From Galaxea fascicularis (taxonomy: Eukaryota; Cnidaria; Anthozoa; Scleractinia; Euphylliidae): DNA of 64,000 bases. The stretch lies in the NCBI GenBank assembly GCA_948470475.1, contig OX419341.1, positions 28,583,169 through 28,647,168 of the forward strand, given 5' to 3'. How positions within the stretch are numbered: position 1 is the stretch's first letter; the number at the start of each line of letters is the position of its first letter. The position numbers were made by a program, and so were the translations under genes. This document shows positions 1-11,500 of the stretch, in pieces. Below the pieces are notes generated by a model. The model had not been told where the DNA came from and did no database searches. It saw only the letters and a list, made by a program, of their open reading frames with translations.

Positions 1-715
1 CGAAAATAACGAATATTGCAAAAATACCGAAAATAACAAATGTTTGCACAAATCACAAATCTTATTGTACAGAAGGATAGAGATAGGGGCACAAATATAA
101 CGAAAATAACGAATATTGCAAAAATAACGAAAATATCAAATGTTTGCACAAATCACAAATCTCTTTGTAGAGAAGGATAGAGGTGGGGGGGGCACAAATA
201 TAACGAAAATAACATATGTTTGCACAAATCACAAATCTCTTTGTAGAGAAGGATAGAGGTGGGGGGGGGGGGGCACAAATATAACGAAAATAACGAATAT
301 TGCAAAAATACCGAAAATAACAAATGTTTGCACAAATCTCATTGAAGAGAAGGATAGAGGTGGGGGGGGGGGGCGCGCACGAAAATAACGAATATTGCAA
401 AAATACCGAAAATAACAAATGTTTGCACAAATCTCATTGAAGAGAAGGATAGAGGTGGGGGGGGGGGGCGCACGAAAATAACATATGTTTGCAAAAATCA
501 CAAATCTCTTTGTAGAGGAGGATAGAGGTGGGGGGGGGCACAGATATAACGAAAATAACGAATATTGCAAAAATACCGAAAATAACGAAAATATCAAATG
601 TTTGCACAAATCACAAATCTCTTTGTAGAGGAGGATAGGGGGGGCACTAATATAACGAAAATAACGAATATTGCAAAAATACCGTAAATAACGAAAATAA
701 CATATGTTTGTCAGA
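1..715. repeat. Minisatellite array A with G-runs
   Basis: Tandem, imperfect units of about 75-115 bp. Each combines AACGAAAATAAC/AATATTGCAAAAATA words, a TTTGCACAAAT word, a TCTCTTTGTAGAG word, and a GGATAGAGGTG followed by 7-12 G (runs near 184, 262, 360, 455, 530 and 638). At least six units are visible and the array begins before the window. The long open frames on the minus strand here are translations of the repeat, low in complexity, and are not genes. The G-runs could form G-quadruplexes (inference). The same family recurs in inverted orientation from about 1265. Confidence 0.9.
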
Positions 716-1264
716 ACACGTTAAAGTGAAACTATTTACGTAATCGCACTTCGCGGCGTTGCTCTCTATTGAAACGTCTTATGCTCGGAGTTGTATTATC
801 GCTGTCCTTGTTTGGAGGCTATCTTGCCTCCATGAACGACAATCACATCCCTATGTAATTAGTGTTCCCACTGGGAAAACATTTTATGGGTTGTATCTGG
901 GGTAAATACAGAACATAATACTATGCGTTGTGATGATGGAAGCGGTAAGCGGTACGCTCTTTTATGTTTGCACCTCATTCATTGTCTTCGCTAAATCAAA
1001 ACTGAGGCAGGAAAATATTTGTCGACGTTGCACTCTGTCTAACGTTTTTTGGTGTGTTGAGACACATCTGGAACTATTTGGCGATTGTCTTCGCTAAATG
1101 AAAACTGCCTCCCAACGGCTATAAGAACAAATAAATATTACGGCCGTTTTCCTGTGCCAAAGACACATTCGCAACGGCTTCAAGAACGAGGCAGGAATGT
1201 ATATTTGTTCGACGTTGCACTCTGTTAAGGTTTTGGTTCATTCAATCAGAACCATTGTTTATTT
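716..1264. other. Spacer between the two inverted minisatellite arrays
   Basis: No gene is seen. The segment holds short internally repeated phrases: CGACGTTGCACTCTGT occurs near 1023 and 1210, and TTGTCTTCGCTAAAT near 979 and 1085. GAGGCAGGAA also occurs twice. It may be the single-copy centre of a larger mobile or foldback unit whose arms are arrays A and B (inference). Confidence 0.5.
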
Positions 1265-1975
1265 ACGGGCTGATTTGTTATTTTCGTTGTTTTTGATATT
1301 TGTGCAAACATTAGTTGCTTTTAGGCTTCACTTTTGTGACTTGTGCAAGATTTGTTATTTTCGTTATTTTTGTTATATTTGTGCCCCCCCCCCCCCTTCC
1401 CTTGTTCCTCTGTCGACAAAGATTGTTTATTTTCGGGCTGATTTGTTATTTTCGTTGTTTTTGATATTTGTGCAAACATTAGTTGCTTTTAGGCTTCACT
1501 TTTGTGACTTGTGCAAGATTTGTTATTTTCGTTATTTTTGTTATATTTGTGCCCCCCCCCCCTTCCCTTGTTCCTCTGTCGACAAAGATTGTTTATTTTC
1601 GGGCTGATTTGTTATTTTCGTTGTTTTTGATATTTGTGCAAACATTAGTTGCTTTTAGGCTTCACTTTTGTGACTTGTGCAAGATTAGTTATTTTCGTTA
1701 TAAACATTTGTTACTTTTGGGCTGATTTGTTATTTTCGCGCTGATGTGCTATTCTTGTTATTTTGTTCTTTGGATTTGTGATTTGTTATTCTTGCGATTG
1801 CGTTCATTTCTGTTATTTTCGTTATTTTTGTTATTTTTGCAATTTTCGTTATTTTCGTTATAAACATTTGTTACTTTTGGGCTGATTTGTTATTTTCGCG
1901 CTGATATGCTATTCTTGTTATTTTGTTCTTTGGATTTGTGATTTGTTATTCTTGCAATTGCGTTCATTTCTGGAC
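1265..1975. repeat. Minisatellite array B (inverted relative to array A)
   Basis: About 165-bp units repeat nearly exactly at about 1268, 1433 and 1598. Each holds GGGCTGATTTGTTATTTTCG, TTGTGCAAACATTAGTTGC and a TTTGTGC followed by 10-13 C, then CTGTCGACAAAG. A second, related unit of about 160 bp (ATAAACATTTGTTACTTTTG) occurs at about 1699 and 1859. The reverse complement carries the same ordered words as array A: G-run, CACAAATATAAC, AAAATAAC, TTTGCACAAAT. The two arrays are therefore one family in opposite orientation. Confidence 0.88.
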
Positions 1976-2453
1976 ACAAGTGAAGGCGTAGTGTCATTCC
2001 TTCGTGGACACAAGAGAGCTTGGAAGCCCTTCGAAAATTGCAATGACAATTAAAACACTGTAAACGTGCTACCAAATCGAACTTTAACCCACGTGAAATG
2101 TAAACTAACAGACAGGCATTTGTGGTCAGTCTTGCTTGCAAGAAAGGCGACTTCCTATCGTGGCGAACGAAAAGAGGCGGCTGTATTCGCAGGCTAAGGC
2201 CAGTCGCGTATTTTGTCAGTTGGGACTAACTTAAAAACTTCAGCGAAGTTGCTACGTGAGAATGTTCATGTCACTTTTTTCGTGACCGAATATCAGGGAA
2301 TGTCTTTTTCGTTCTTCAAACCATTTGCACAATTGGCAAAAAACCCCTCTATCAAACCCCTGTATCAAATTAAAGCTTATAGAGCTGGCTATCAAATTAT
2401 AAGATTGATATAAAAAGGAACTCTTGAATTTTTCAGGGGGTGCCGACACACTA

Positions 2454-2558
2454 GGCGATTTTATACGCCGATCGCCGCGATCAGCGAAAATCGCGTAGTG
2501 TGCCCGGTGCAGCGACTGCGATTTTCGCTGATCGCGGCAATCGGCGTCTAAAATCGCC
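2454..2558. repeat. 41-bp-arm hairpin
   Basis: The left arm (2454-2494, starting GGCGATTTTA) pairs with the right arm (2518-2558, ending TAAAATCGCC) with only two mismatches. The loop is 23 nt. The arms are rich in GATCGCCGCGATC-type self-complementary words. It is probably the core of a palindromic MITE. No clear target duplication was found. Confidence 0.85.
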
Positions 2559-2639
2559 GGTATCTGGCATGTCAGATATCGGTGATTGAATTCGTCGGCA
2601 TTCGTCCCGAGTGTGCCCGTTCCTGCGATTTTGTACGGT

Positions 2640-2900
2640 TCCACAGAAACAAAAATTGATCCGATATTTCCAGTGATGAAATTTTGCAACAAATTTGCCC
2701 TTTCGTATCTTGAAATCATAGTTAAAATAAGTGGTTTGCAGTTTTAGAAATGCCTTTTCGGGCCCGAAAAGTTTCCGGGGCTTTCGAGAAACCCCTGGCC
2801 AGAGCTCTCGACTTCTGCCGCAGGCCAGAAGGATCGTGAGCTCTGGGGACAAGAATGCAAGGAAAAATGACCCCTTAGGAAATCGAAACTGAAAGTCAAC
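2640..2900. repeat. Interspersed repeat, copy 1
   Basis: The phrases GGGCCCGAAAAGTTTC, TTTCGAGAAAC and a segment around 2670-2750 (ATGAAATTTTGC, CAAATTTGCCCTTTCG, TTGAAATCA) recur in inverted orientation at about 32125-32280. The GCCCGAAAAGTTTCGGGG phrase occurs again near 32410. This marks a dispersed repeat family. No coding content was recognised. Confidence 0.6.
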
Positions 2901-3248
2901 TTGCACATGATTGGTTGATTGACACGTAACTGAATGACAGGAAGTAGAAATCATTGCGAGACCCTTTATTGGCTTCAACTTTTTTTTCCATTCGTCTGTT
3001 TTGTGTTTTTTCTTGCTTTTAATTTGTTTGTTGTTTTGCGAGTCTTGACGGAATAAAGGCGAATCACGGACAAGAGCCATGCCACGGATTAATGCTAGCA
3101 TTCATAAAATCGAAAGTTTCGAATGCGGGGATTCCCCGCTGCTGGTTCACATAAGTAAACAAAGCCGCCTCTGAAATGTTTTAAAAGCGATTTAGAGTGT
3201 TGGAAGTTGGCACATTGTGTTATTCTGAAACTACTTTATTTCTGAATC

Positions 3249-4771
3249 ATGTCGCAGGGCAATTTTTATGAGCCACCCCTTTATCATTGCAATAGTAGCA
3301 GTGAAGTCCTTGTTGTAGACGACAGCACTGGCAGTATAAATCAACATCAAGACGACACCAGAGATCGCTCGCCTTCGATGACCTCCGTTTCAGTGCACCA
3401 TCAAGACGGTACAGGCTATGATGACGGCGATAGCGATAGAGAAGACAACTTGATAACTTTGAGCTTGAATTCACCCGGGTTGACTTTGTTGAAAGTTTAC
3501 CTCCAGTCAACATTCCAGTGGTATCCCTCGAAAGCAACCTCCGCACAGAAGGCTCTCTACTTTTCGATGAGGTTCATTATCATCGTCTTCTTGATATGTG
3601 TCTACCTTTCTGATATGGGCGTCTTCCACAACAGATCTTTGGTTGAAGAGGGATTGAAAGAAACGGTGACGACTGCCAAAAATATCGTGTGGTCTTTGCG
3701 AATGATAGAGATGTACATTCTTGGAATGCTATACCTGAGAAAGCGTCACTTAGAAAATATGTTGTCTAAAGTGATCATCACTAGGCGATACTGGAAAAAA
3801 GCTAAGAAGACCATAAACAAAGTAAGCTTTGTTGTGTTCCTGTTTGCCTTTGTCTTGCCCGTGATTTCGAGAGCCGTTCAGATGAACTTGCACACAGAAC
3901 AGGCGGAAGCGTTCGAAGTTTCGCAGATGGCGTTGAATCTTTCTCTTTCAATTCTGGCTCGTTTCCTCTGCCTTCCCATTATCGTTACTTTTATTCACGC
4001 GGTGTACATTATCTTCAGCCAGATTCGCCTTTTCAAGAAGCAGATTCAAGAGTGGCCGGGGAACATGAAAGAAGAGGCGAGTGACAGGTTTAAGGATATC
4101 CAAAACACGATCCGCGATGCAGAAAGGGCATTCCAAGCATTTCTAACCACTCACCTCCTCCTACTATTGGTTCTTCTGAGCCTGTCCATATTCGCCTATG
4201 CAGAGCGCTTTCAAGACGAGAGTCGCTACCAGCAGAAATACGTGGACGCTATGCAACTAAACGCAGCTGGCGCAATCCCCGAGCGCTCTGATAACTTCAT
4301 TCAGATTTCTAACTTCAGCAGCTTCCACCAGCAACAGGGCATGACCCTTGTTTTGCAGCTTCCGGTACAGCTCAAAAACACCAGCCGGCGTTTGCAAAAG
4401 TGGCCAGTTGAACACACTAAAAACGTGACAGATGTGATTGGAACTGTCAAGGTTGTGCTGTTTTGGCAGATTTCCTGGAAATGCTAATTCTGTACAGCCT
4501 GCCATTTGTGTGCCTAGCCAAGCTGCATAAGATTATCAAAAGTCTACCGGAAGTCGTTGGAAAGCTGAAGTTTTCGGAACAAAGGGAAAATGGATACTTG
4601 TTTCAAAACAAGCCAATTATGGACGAAATTCTGTCAGACCTTCGGGAAGGCAGAGGAATTAAGATACTGGGAATGAATTTGACAAGTGTCAAGGCTGTCT
4701 TGATAACCTTGCTGATGCCTTTCCTCACAACTACATTTCACCTGTTGTTTGAGCATATTAAGGTCAATTAG
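3249..4771 (+). pseudogene. Gustatory-receptor-like seven-transmembrane protein, single exon, one frameshift
   Basis: The first frame runs 3249-4487 from ATG (MSQGNFYEPP). It has an acidic, histidine-rich N-terminus of about 90 residues, then hydrophobic helices near residues 95-118 (FSMRFIIIVFLICVYLSDMG), 145-165, 195-215, 235-260 and 298-318. Continuity then switches to the next frame, which ends at TAA 4769-4771. That frame supplies helix 6 (MLILYSLPFVCLAK) and helix 7 (KAVLITLLMPFLTTTFHLLF). Seven helices, a long loop before helix 5 and a C-terminal helix 7 close to the stop match the invertebrate gustatory-receptor-like family, which also occurs in anthozoans; the ligand is unknown. In the upstream part of the second frame the last stop is at 4418, so the shift lies between 4421 and 4487. 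The T-run at 4461-4464 is the likeliest site, consistent with one missing base. It may be an assembly homopolymer error or a real inactivating allele. AATAAA at 5106 fits its 3' end. Confidence 0.72.
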
Positions 4772-5105
4772 AAAACATTTGCACTTTATAGTAAGGGAAA
4801 GCAGTATGGTCTCCATTCTTTAAGAACCTTTACATATAGGTATGGTTCCTTGAACACTCACTCCTTGCAATTTTTGCGGCATGTAACTGATTTTATCTCC
4901 CCATGGACCCCTTCTTCAGATTTGCCATGTAGGTTGTTGCCCCAGCTGATCATCTGGAGCTTACAACATTACAGTATATATTGGAGGTTTCTTTTTTTCA
5001 GGCAACTATTGGTGAAATTCAATGTCTTTTGTAACATGAAGATACTTTTGACTGACTTGATCATTATCATGCATATCTAGTCTAGTCAGAGTCATTTGCA
5101 TAAAG

Positions 5106-5111
5106 AATAAA
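5106..5111 (+). terminator. Poly(A) signal of the gustatory-receptor-like gene
   Basis: AATAAA lies 335 bp after the stop codon of the upstream plus-strand gene, in the gap before the convergent PORCN 3' end. Function is inferred from position. Confidence 0.55.
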
Positions 5112-5320
5112 AGAGCATGAGTGACTGGTAATTGGTAAGGACTCTGTCACTGGTATATTTTTCTTAAAGTTACACAAAAATAGTGTAATTTAATGAAAAA
5201 AGCTTAAAATAATTATGCCAATAAAATGTAGTAATTATTTAGAAACTAGTTAAAGGTGAATATTCTTATAGAACTGAGTCTGTGGAGCATATTAAGCATT
5301 GACATTTTATGCTATTATTA

Positions 5321-5326
5321 TTTATT
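5321..5326 (-). terminator. Poly(A) signal candidate of PORCN
   Basis: TTTATT on the plus strand reads AATAAA on the minus strand, 260 bp downstream of the PORCN stop (5586-5588). Other A/T-rich candidates exist nearby, so the exact cleavage site is uncertain. Confidence 0.45.
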
Positions 5327-5585
5327 AAACAAGTCTTCAATAAACAAGGGTAAAGACTGAAATAAGATTCACATTGTGAAATAAACAGTAAATATTCAAT
5401 TGTATGAAAGCAATTAAGTAGGAAGTGTGTATTCCAGCCAGAAGTTTTAGCTACATAGCGTTGCATTAACTCAGAGTTGACGGAGGTTTTTAGTGACAAC
5501 CTTCTTTGAATCTCATTGAATTTGCCATCATGGGCAGCTGGATCCATTGAAGGTGGTTTACCAGCTATGTTTGTTTGGCTTTTAC

Positions 5586-8500
5586 TTAGCCAATGACTCT
5601 GCTGAGCAGAAAAGTCACTAAAGCCACCCAGTGGCTGGCAAAATCCAAGTGGGACCATCTACTGAGAGTGTGAAGCATTCCATAACCCTGAGACAAATGT
5701 GAAAACACAAAAACAAAAAGAACATGAGAAATTGAAATGGGATTAATGTGTAACAAGCTACTAAAGATAGGTACTCTGTAAATATTTGTAACATTCCATG
5801 AGATTTCAAAATGTTTTTGTTATAATTATACCTTTTAAAAAGCAGGACTGGACTGATAACTTTCCTGATTCTGTATTTTTGTTAGTGATAAGTCAAAATT
5901 GTACAAATTTTACAAAGCCATCCTCATTAGATAACTAAGAAATTTCATTACTTATTTTTTGTACTTTATATTTTTACGTACATGTTGTCTTGTAACTGTA
6001 ACAATCAGAAAGGCCCTTTGGGACATCACCAATAAAAGCTATGCCCATAATACTGGTACAATGATTTCAGTCAACTGTTTTTTGCACCCTCTCTTTTCCT
6101 GCTTGGTTTTCAACAAAATTTAAAAAAAGAAATTGAAGCCAAATACTTTATGGGTTCCAGCAGTCACCAATTTTGCTGTTTTTGTTTGCCAGCTGTAAAC
6201 TCTACAGGGTTGCAAAAACATATAGTAGTCTAATGCCTTCTCACAAAGACTTGAATTTATGATTTGCGCCTCCCAGAATGGTAGATAAAACTATTGATTA
6301 AGCAGCATTCAGAGGACCAACTTTCCTTTCGCTATACTACAACTACAAACTAAAGAATGCAAATTAAGAAAGGAGAAATTGGCAGGATGAAAGAGAACTA
6401 ATCAAAACACTTTTTACCCTTTCTTGTACTTCTGTGTCTCCACCAAACATAATTCCTAAATATGCCAAGTGAAATACAGAGAGAAAGCTAAAGCCAAGGT
6501 TTGTGGCGATTACCCAAAAGTTGCCCTAAAAAGTACAGTTGTTAATCAGTAAAAGTATCTTCAATTCAATTACTAACAATGCCATAAACTAAGAACGGTT
6601 ATTTGAGGAAGGTGTATGTAGAAGGCTGTTGACATCTGAGTTGTGGGGGAGGGGTCACAGTATGTGCTCTCTTTCTGTTTGGGGGGAGGGGGGATGTAAG
6701 AGAGGGGATGGTATGGTCTACATGGTAATCAACTTTAAATAATAATGTGGTTTGTATTAAATAATACAAATGAATCGAAATCAAACTAGCATTAACTTGC
6801 ATTACTTCCTTGTTAAACAGAATTGCAAGAGGTTAGTTGCCACCAGTTTTTAACTTAACAGTAGAGTGCACTAAATCCTTTCATTGAATTATCCACCAGG
6901 CTCGTTATGAGGGTTTAAATGAAGTGTAGCTCACTAGAACTTCAACTGGGTGTGTGCCAAGGAGAAGGGACTTGCTACTTATTGGAGCTGTGTTCATTTA
7001 CTAAAAAGTGAAAGGCTTACCTCATTGTACCTGTGACCACAATCTGTCCTGCATTTCCTTGCCATTACACAGGCACTGAAAAGGCTTCCTAGCTTTAGAC
7101 GAAATACTGAATATAATGATAACAACACAGTATTTGGTGTGAGAAAATGGGCAGGGAGAAAGGAAATTTGATGCTAGCTATAATCATAATTAAACCAGAT
7201 CAATAATTTCTTGTAAAAATATTTAATTAACAGCCTGAGGCTCAGCTTTTTAATCAATTTTGTGTTGCGATTGTATTCTCAGTTTTATTATTTAGCAGTT
7301 TTAACTTCATTTTATCCCTTAGTAAGTTTTAATACTCACAATTTACCTTCAGAAGCATACATGTATTTGTTGATTGTCAACTGTCTATGTCTATTTCAAG
7401 TATGCCAAGATTCCAGAAAACACATAGTTCCTTAAAAAATGTGCACTTAGGCAGCACCCAAATATCAAGGATAGACAGCAAAAATTTGAGATCACATTGC
7501 ATTGGACACCCTCCTCTTCTCTGTTTAATAGACGATTTGACCAAGAATGACAGTCAAGGTGAGGAACCCCATTAACTAATTAAAGCACCACGAATAGAAC
7601 TTCCCAACTCATAACTCACCATGCTCAATGTAAGCATAAGTTCCAATGGAAATCAATACTGCAGTGAGTTGGAAATTAATACCCTTAAGAACAAAAAAGA
7701 AACAATAAGTGTTATCAAAGCTTAATAAAATGTTTGGAATGCAAAATTCTACAACCTCTGGCTACAGATTGGCAAAGCCAGCTATTTGTGCTGAAACAGA
7801 AAATCAAAGTCTCCCCAAATCAAGATTGTCTGATTAACATGTATACTACAGATAACATCAACAGCAAGAATACAAGCTTGCAAAAGGGTAAAACTTGGAA
7901 AAACGGCTTTTACAAAACTTTGAGTCAACAGCATTCATATGCTAAAATTTTGCCTTAATTTTGTATTAATTTTCAAAACTCATTAATAGAGAGATTAAGC
8001 ATGATGTTTACGCCAAACGGCAAATGTCAGAGTACAATTAGGGTTTTGCCAAAAATGTAAGAACCCTGCTTGATATTAGCTCATTTCTGTCCTTCTTAGC
8101 TCCAGATATCAAGCAACTTCTCAAAGGAACGAGACGAGTTAAAAGGAGAGAATTTTCACACTTTTATGATGAGCAGGAGCCTGCCATTTCCCGTTTGCTG
8201 TTGGCCGTAAACGTCATGCTTAATCTCTCTAATGATATAGACACGGCTATATCCGATATAGACAGGGCTAAATTTTACAGCCGATTCTATCCAGAAATAT
8301 AATAATAAACCCAACAATTATTCAACAAATGAATAGATCTACTACAAACGTTTTTGAAGCTGTTGAAAAAACTCGCAGATGTGTTTTATCGGGTCTAAAA
8401 TACTCGGCTACGCCTCATGTTTTTAAACCCGATAAAACACTGCTGCTCATTTTTTAAACAGTACTTAGCAGCATAAAAGGTTGTTGTTAAATGCCAGGAC

Positions 8501-11500
8501 CCGGGTACCGACACCAGTGTTCTGTAAACCCTGTTGCGTCTTTGCCATCAAGGTAGGCAAACCAGAGAAATCCCAGGGGTATCTGCCTAGTAAGAATCCT
8601 ATACCTTCTATTTTTTCAATTAATGAAACCCCTGAGCATATATAATTATGCCCAATTTACTACCTACTGGTAAGTCTTGTATTTTACCTTCAGTTCGCAA
8701 GTGAAATTTCAAGGTTTTGTTGTAACATTTGTTAACAAATAAAACATTTTGTAAACTTTTGTTAGTGTAGTAATGGTATCCCAAAGGTTGTCTTACATCA
8801 GTTACTTCAATCTCCACACAGTTTTATTAGCACGTGTTTTTTACTGCTTATAGTAAAATGTGAACATGCATGAACTAATTGAATAAGGCTATTTGATTTC
8901 AAACAAAGACCTCTTATCAGGAGATTAAACATCCATGATACCATTACTTACATGTAACAAAGAGCTCAATGCAAACGTCAAAAGGACAGCAACAAATCTT
9001 CCAAGGGGTTGAGCCTTTTTAAACACATCTGGCAACAGGTAATCAAAACCAAACTCAAACACATTATTATTTCCTGACTGAATTATCAGGAAACAGGGTC
9101 CACTAATAAAAAATGCAAAGAAATTCAAGATAAGAATATCCTGGAAGTCCCTCAAATTACATTGAATTAGTAGATTCTAGAATCTTAAGAGGACACATTG
9201 TAAATCAGCCCTTTAAAATGGCAAAGTACATACATGTCAAAACTAACAGGTTTGGCTAACCAGTTCAAACAGAGAGAAAGTACCCTAAAAAATTTAAAAC
9301 AATTTCATACATGTTGTCAATGACAGTTGTGGGAAGTCTCCTTGTCAAGTTTAGTGTCAATGTCTTTCTTGTTAATTAATAATATTTGGTTTTAGAGCTC
9401 CCATGCAAACACAACTACCTGGTGGTGTTTTTTGCATCCCCCCTGAAATTAAGAGTGTATCTTCCCTTTCGGGCTTTAAAGAGGGTAGTTTTCAGATACG
9501 AAACATTTCCTTAGCATCACGTAGGTGCAAGTGAAAGACAACAAGAGATTCTTGAGCTTTCTTGTCTGTCTGAGTAACTGAGTAGCAAAAACATTAAATA
9601 TCTAAACACTTACAGTTTTTTAGAAACACATGCATAGGAATATTCCAGTGTACAACAACTTCAACTAATGACCGAGGAAGCTCGATATGCTGTGGACGGG
9701 AAATATCTGATCTCCTGCAAATATACAAAGTTAAATTAAAATGAGGGTGTAGTTAGGTTGCACTCAGGTCCAAATGAGGGGTGTGGTCATTTGTTAAACA
9801 CAACAGCTGATGACAAAAAAACAAGATTAAGCAGAAGCCTTGAAACAACAAAGGCCCAATTCAATGCTCATTTGCACAAGCTGCTATAACCCCAAAATGT
9901 ATGCAAATGAGAGGAAATAATTAATTTGATATGAGGCCATTAACTTGGACAGGTTTCATGCAGAGAGTTTGTTACGCAACATTACCAGATTGTCACTTGT
10001 TTTCCTTCTTGATAAACTTCTGTTCCAATACCACTTAATATGCTGGTACATTCTGACAGGAAGCTGACAAAATAATGGCTGAACCTAAACGACAGGGCTG
10101 CTTGATATGCCAGAAACCACCTAATGGTAAAGGTAATATGTACACACAATTTTTTTAACAAATATTTAGCAGCTAGCCAGTATAATCATGGTCTGCATAA
10201 AGCCTGCTCTAGAGTACATTGCTTATGTTGGAATGGCAAGCACACCGTGAGGCTGGGGCACAAAAAGAGACTGTAAGTTATGGTGTAATGTATTTTACAG
10301 GAACACACACATCACATACATGGAGGTTTGCAATATTCTTCTCTAGGGTGATAACAGATGTCAGTATGTAAATTCCCCCTTAGCCTCACAAATCTCTGCT
10401 CTCGAGCATATAATACATGTACACTTCTAACTCAAGCTCCCTATTATTCAAGCACCTCTTAATTACAGGCTAGCATTAAACAATGTTACAAAACATGGAA
10501 ATACATTTCTGACATGCTGGTAACCTGAGTCTATCTGGCAGGCATACCAATGATATTTTTTCCAGCAAGGCCTTACAGTAAATCATACAAACTGAAGCTA
10601 TAGTCAATGTCAGACTTTCTCAACCTGAAGTTGTACTGATAGCCAGTAAGAACCAAGACAGTAATAACTTTTCAAAGATCAGCATTTTTGAATGCCTTTA
10701 AAAGTAAATTAAGGTAAACAATACACTTCAGTTTGAGCACTCATACAATGTTGTCAAATCTTGTACTCACTTAAAAGAATCCTCTGGGAATATCCACAAA
10801 GCAATACAGGCTGACATAATAAGACAACAGTATGAAATAACACAGCTCCTTATCACTCCAATAAACCATGAAAAACTCTAAATGCAGGGAAAGAAATATA
10901 GGGAATTAATAGGCCATTTCTGAGTTCTGAGTTTTTGTTATGAAAATTAGTTTTCATTCATATGTAAAGTAGAACTAATTACCATCACAAAAACTTCGCA
11001 CTTAGACTCGCTTTGAAGAGGAGGCAGACATGAACCCGGAAATGGCCTATTCATCACCATATCAATACAAACCTCTGCAAGAATGAACAACTTGGAAACT
11101 GGTCGGCCTTACTAACAAGAATCATCCCAGCAGAGACTTAAATTTGACCATATTTGACAAAGAAAAAGCCCTACACCTCATCTACTGCTTGAAGCCCAAA
11201 AAGAAGGTCATATGTACTGTTCCTTGGAGCATTTGGGGACCTAACAACCCTTTATGATTAGCTGATTACAGTGGAATCTCCACTCAGGATCAGGGCACGT
11301 GTCCCTTGAATAGAGATTGTAACAGGGTAGTTCACATAAATCAAGTAAAAAATATACAAATGCAAAAAAAAGGTCTTGTTCACACTGCTGTGAATCGACG
11401 CAATCTAGTAGGGCAAATCAAGTGTGAAACAATATATTGTCTGCTTTATGTTGGAAATTCTGTGTTAATATATTTTCTATGTTGACACAAATACTTCAGT

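Noticed and set aside
62..609. Long minus-strand open frames in array A (and similar plus-strand frames at 1197-1725)
   Set aside because: They translate the minisatellite units (YFRYF, APPPP) and shift with repeat copy number. There is no start context and no family match.
1..1975. CRISPR array
   Set aside because: The arrays are tandem minisatellites without unique spacers of constant size, in an intron-rich animal genome.
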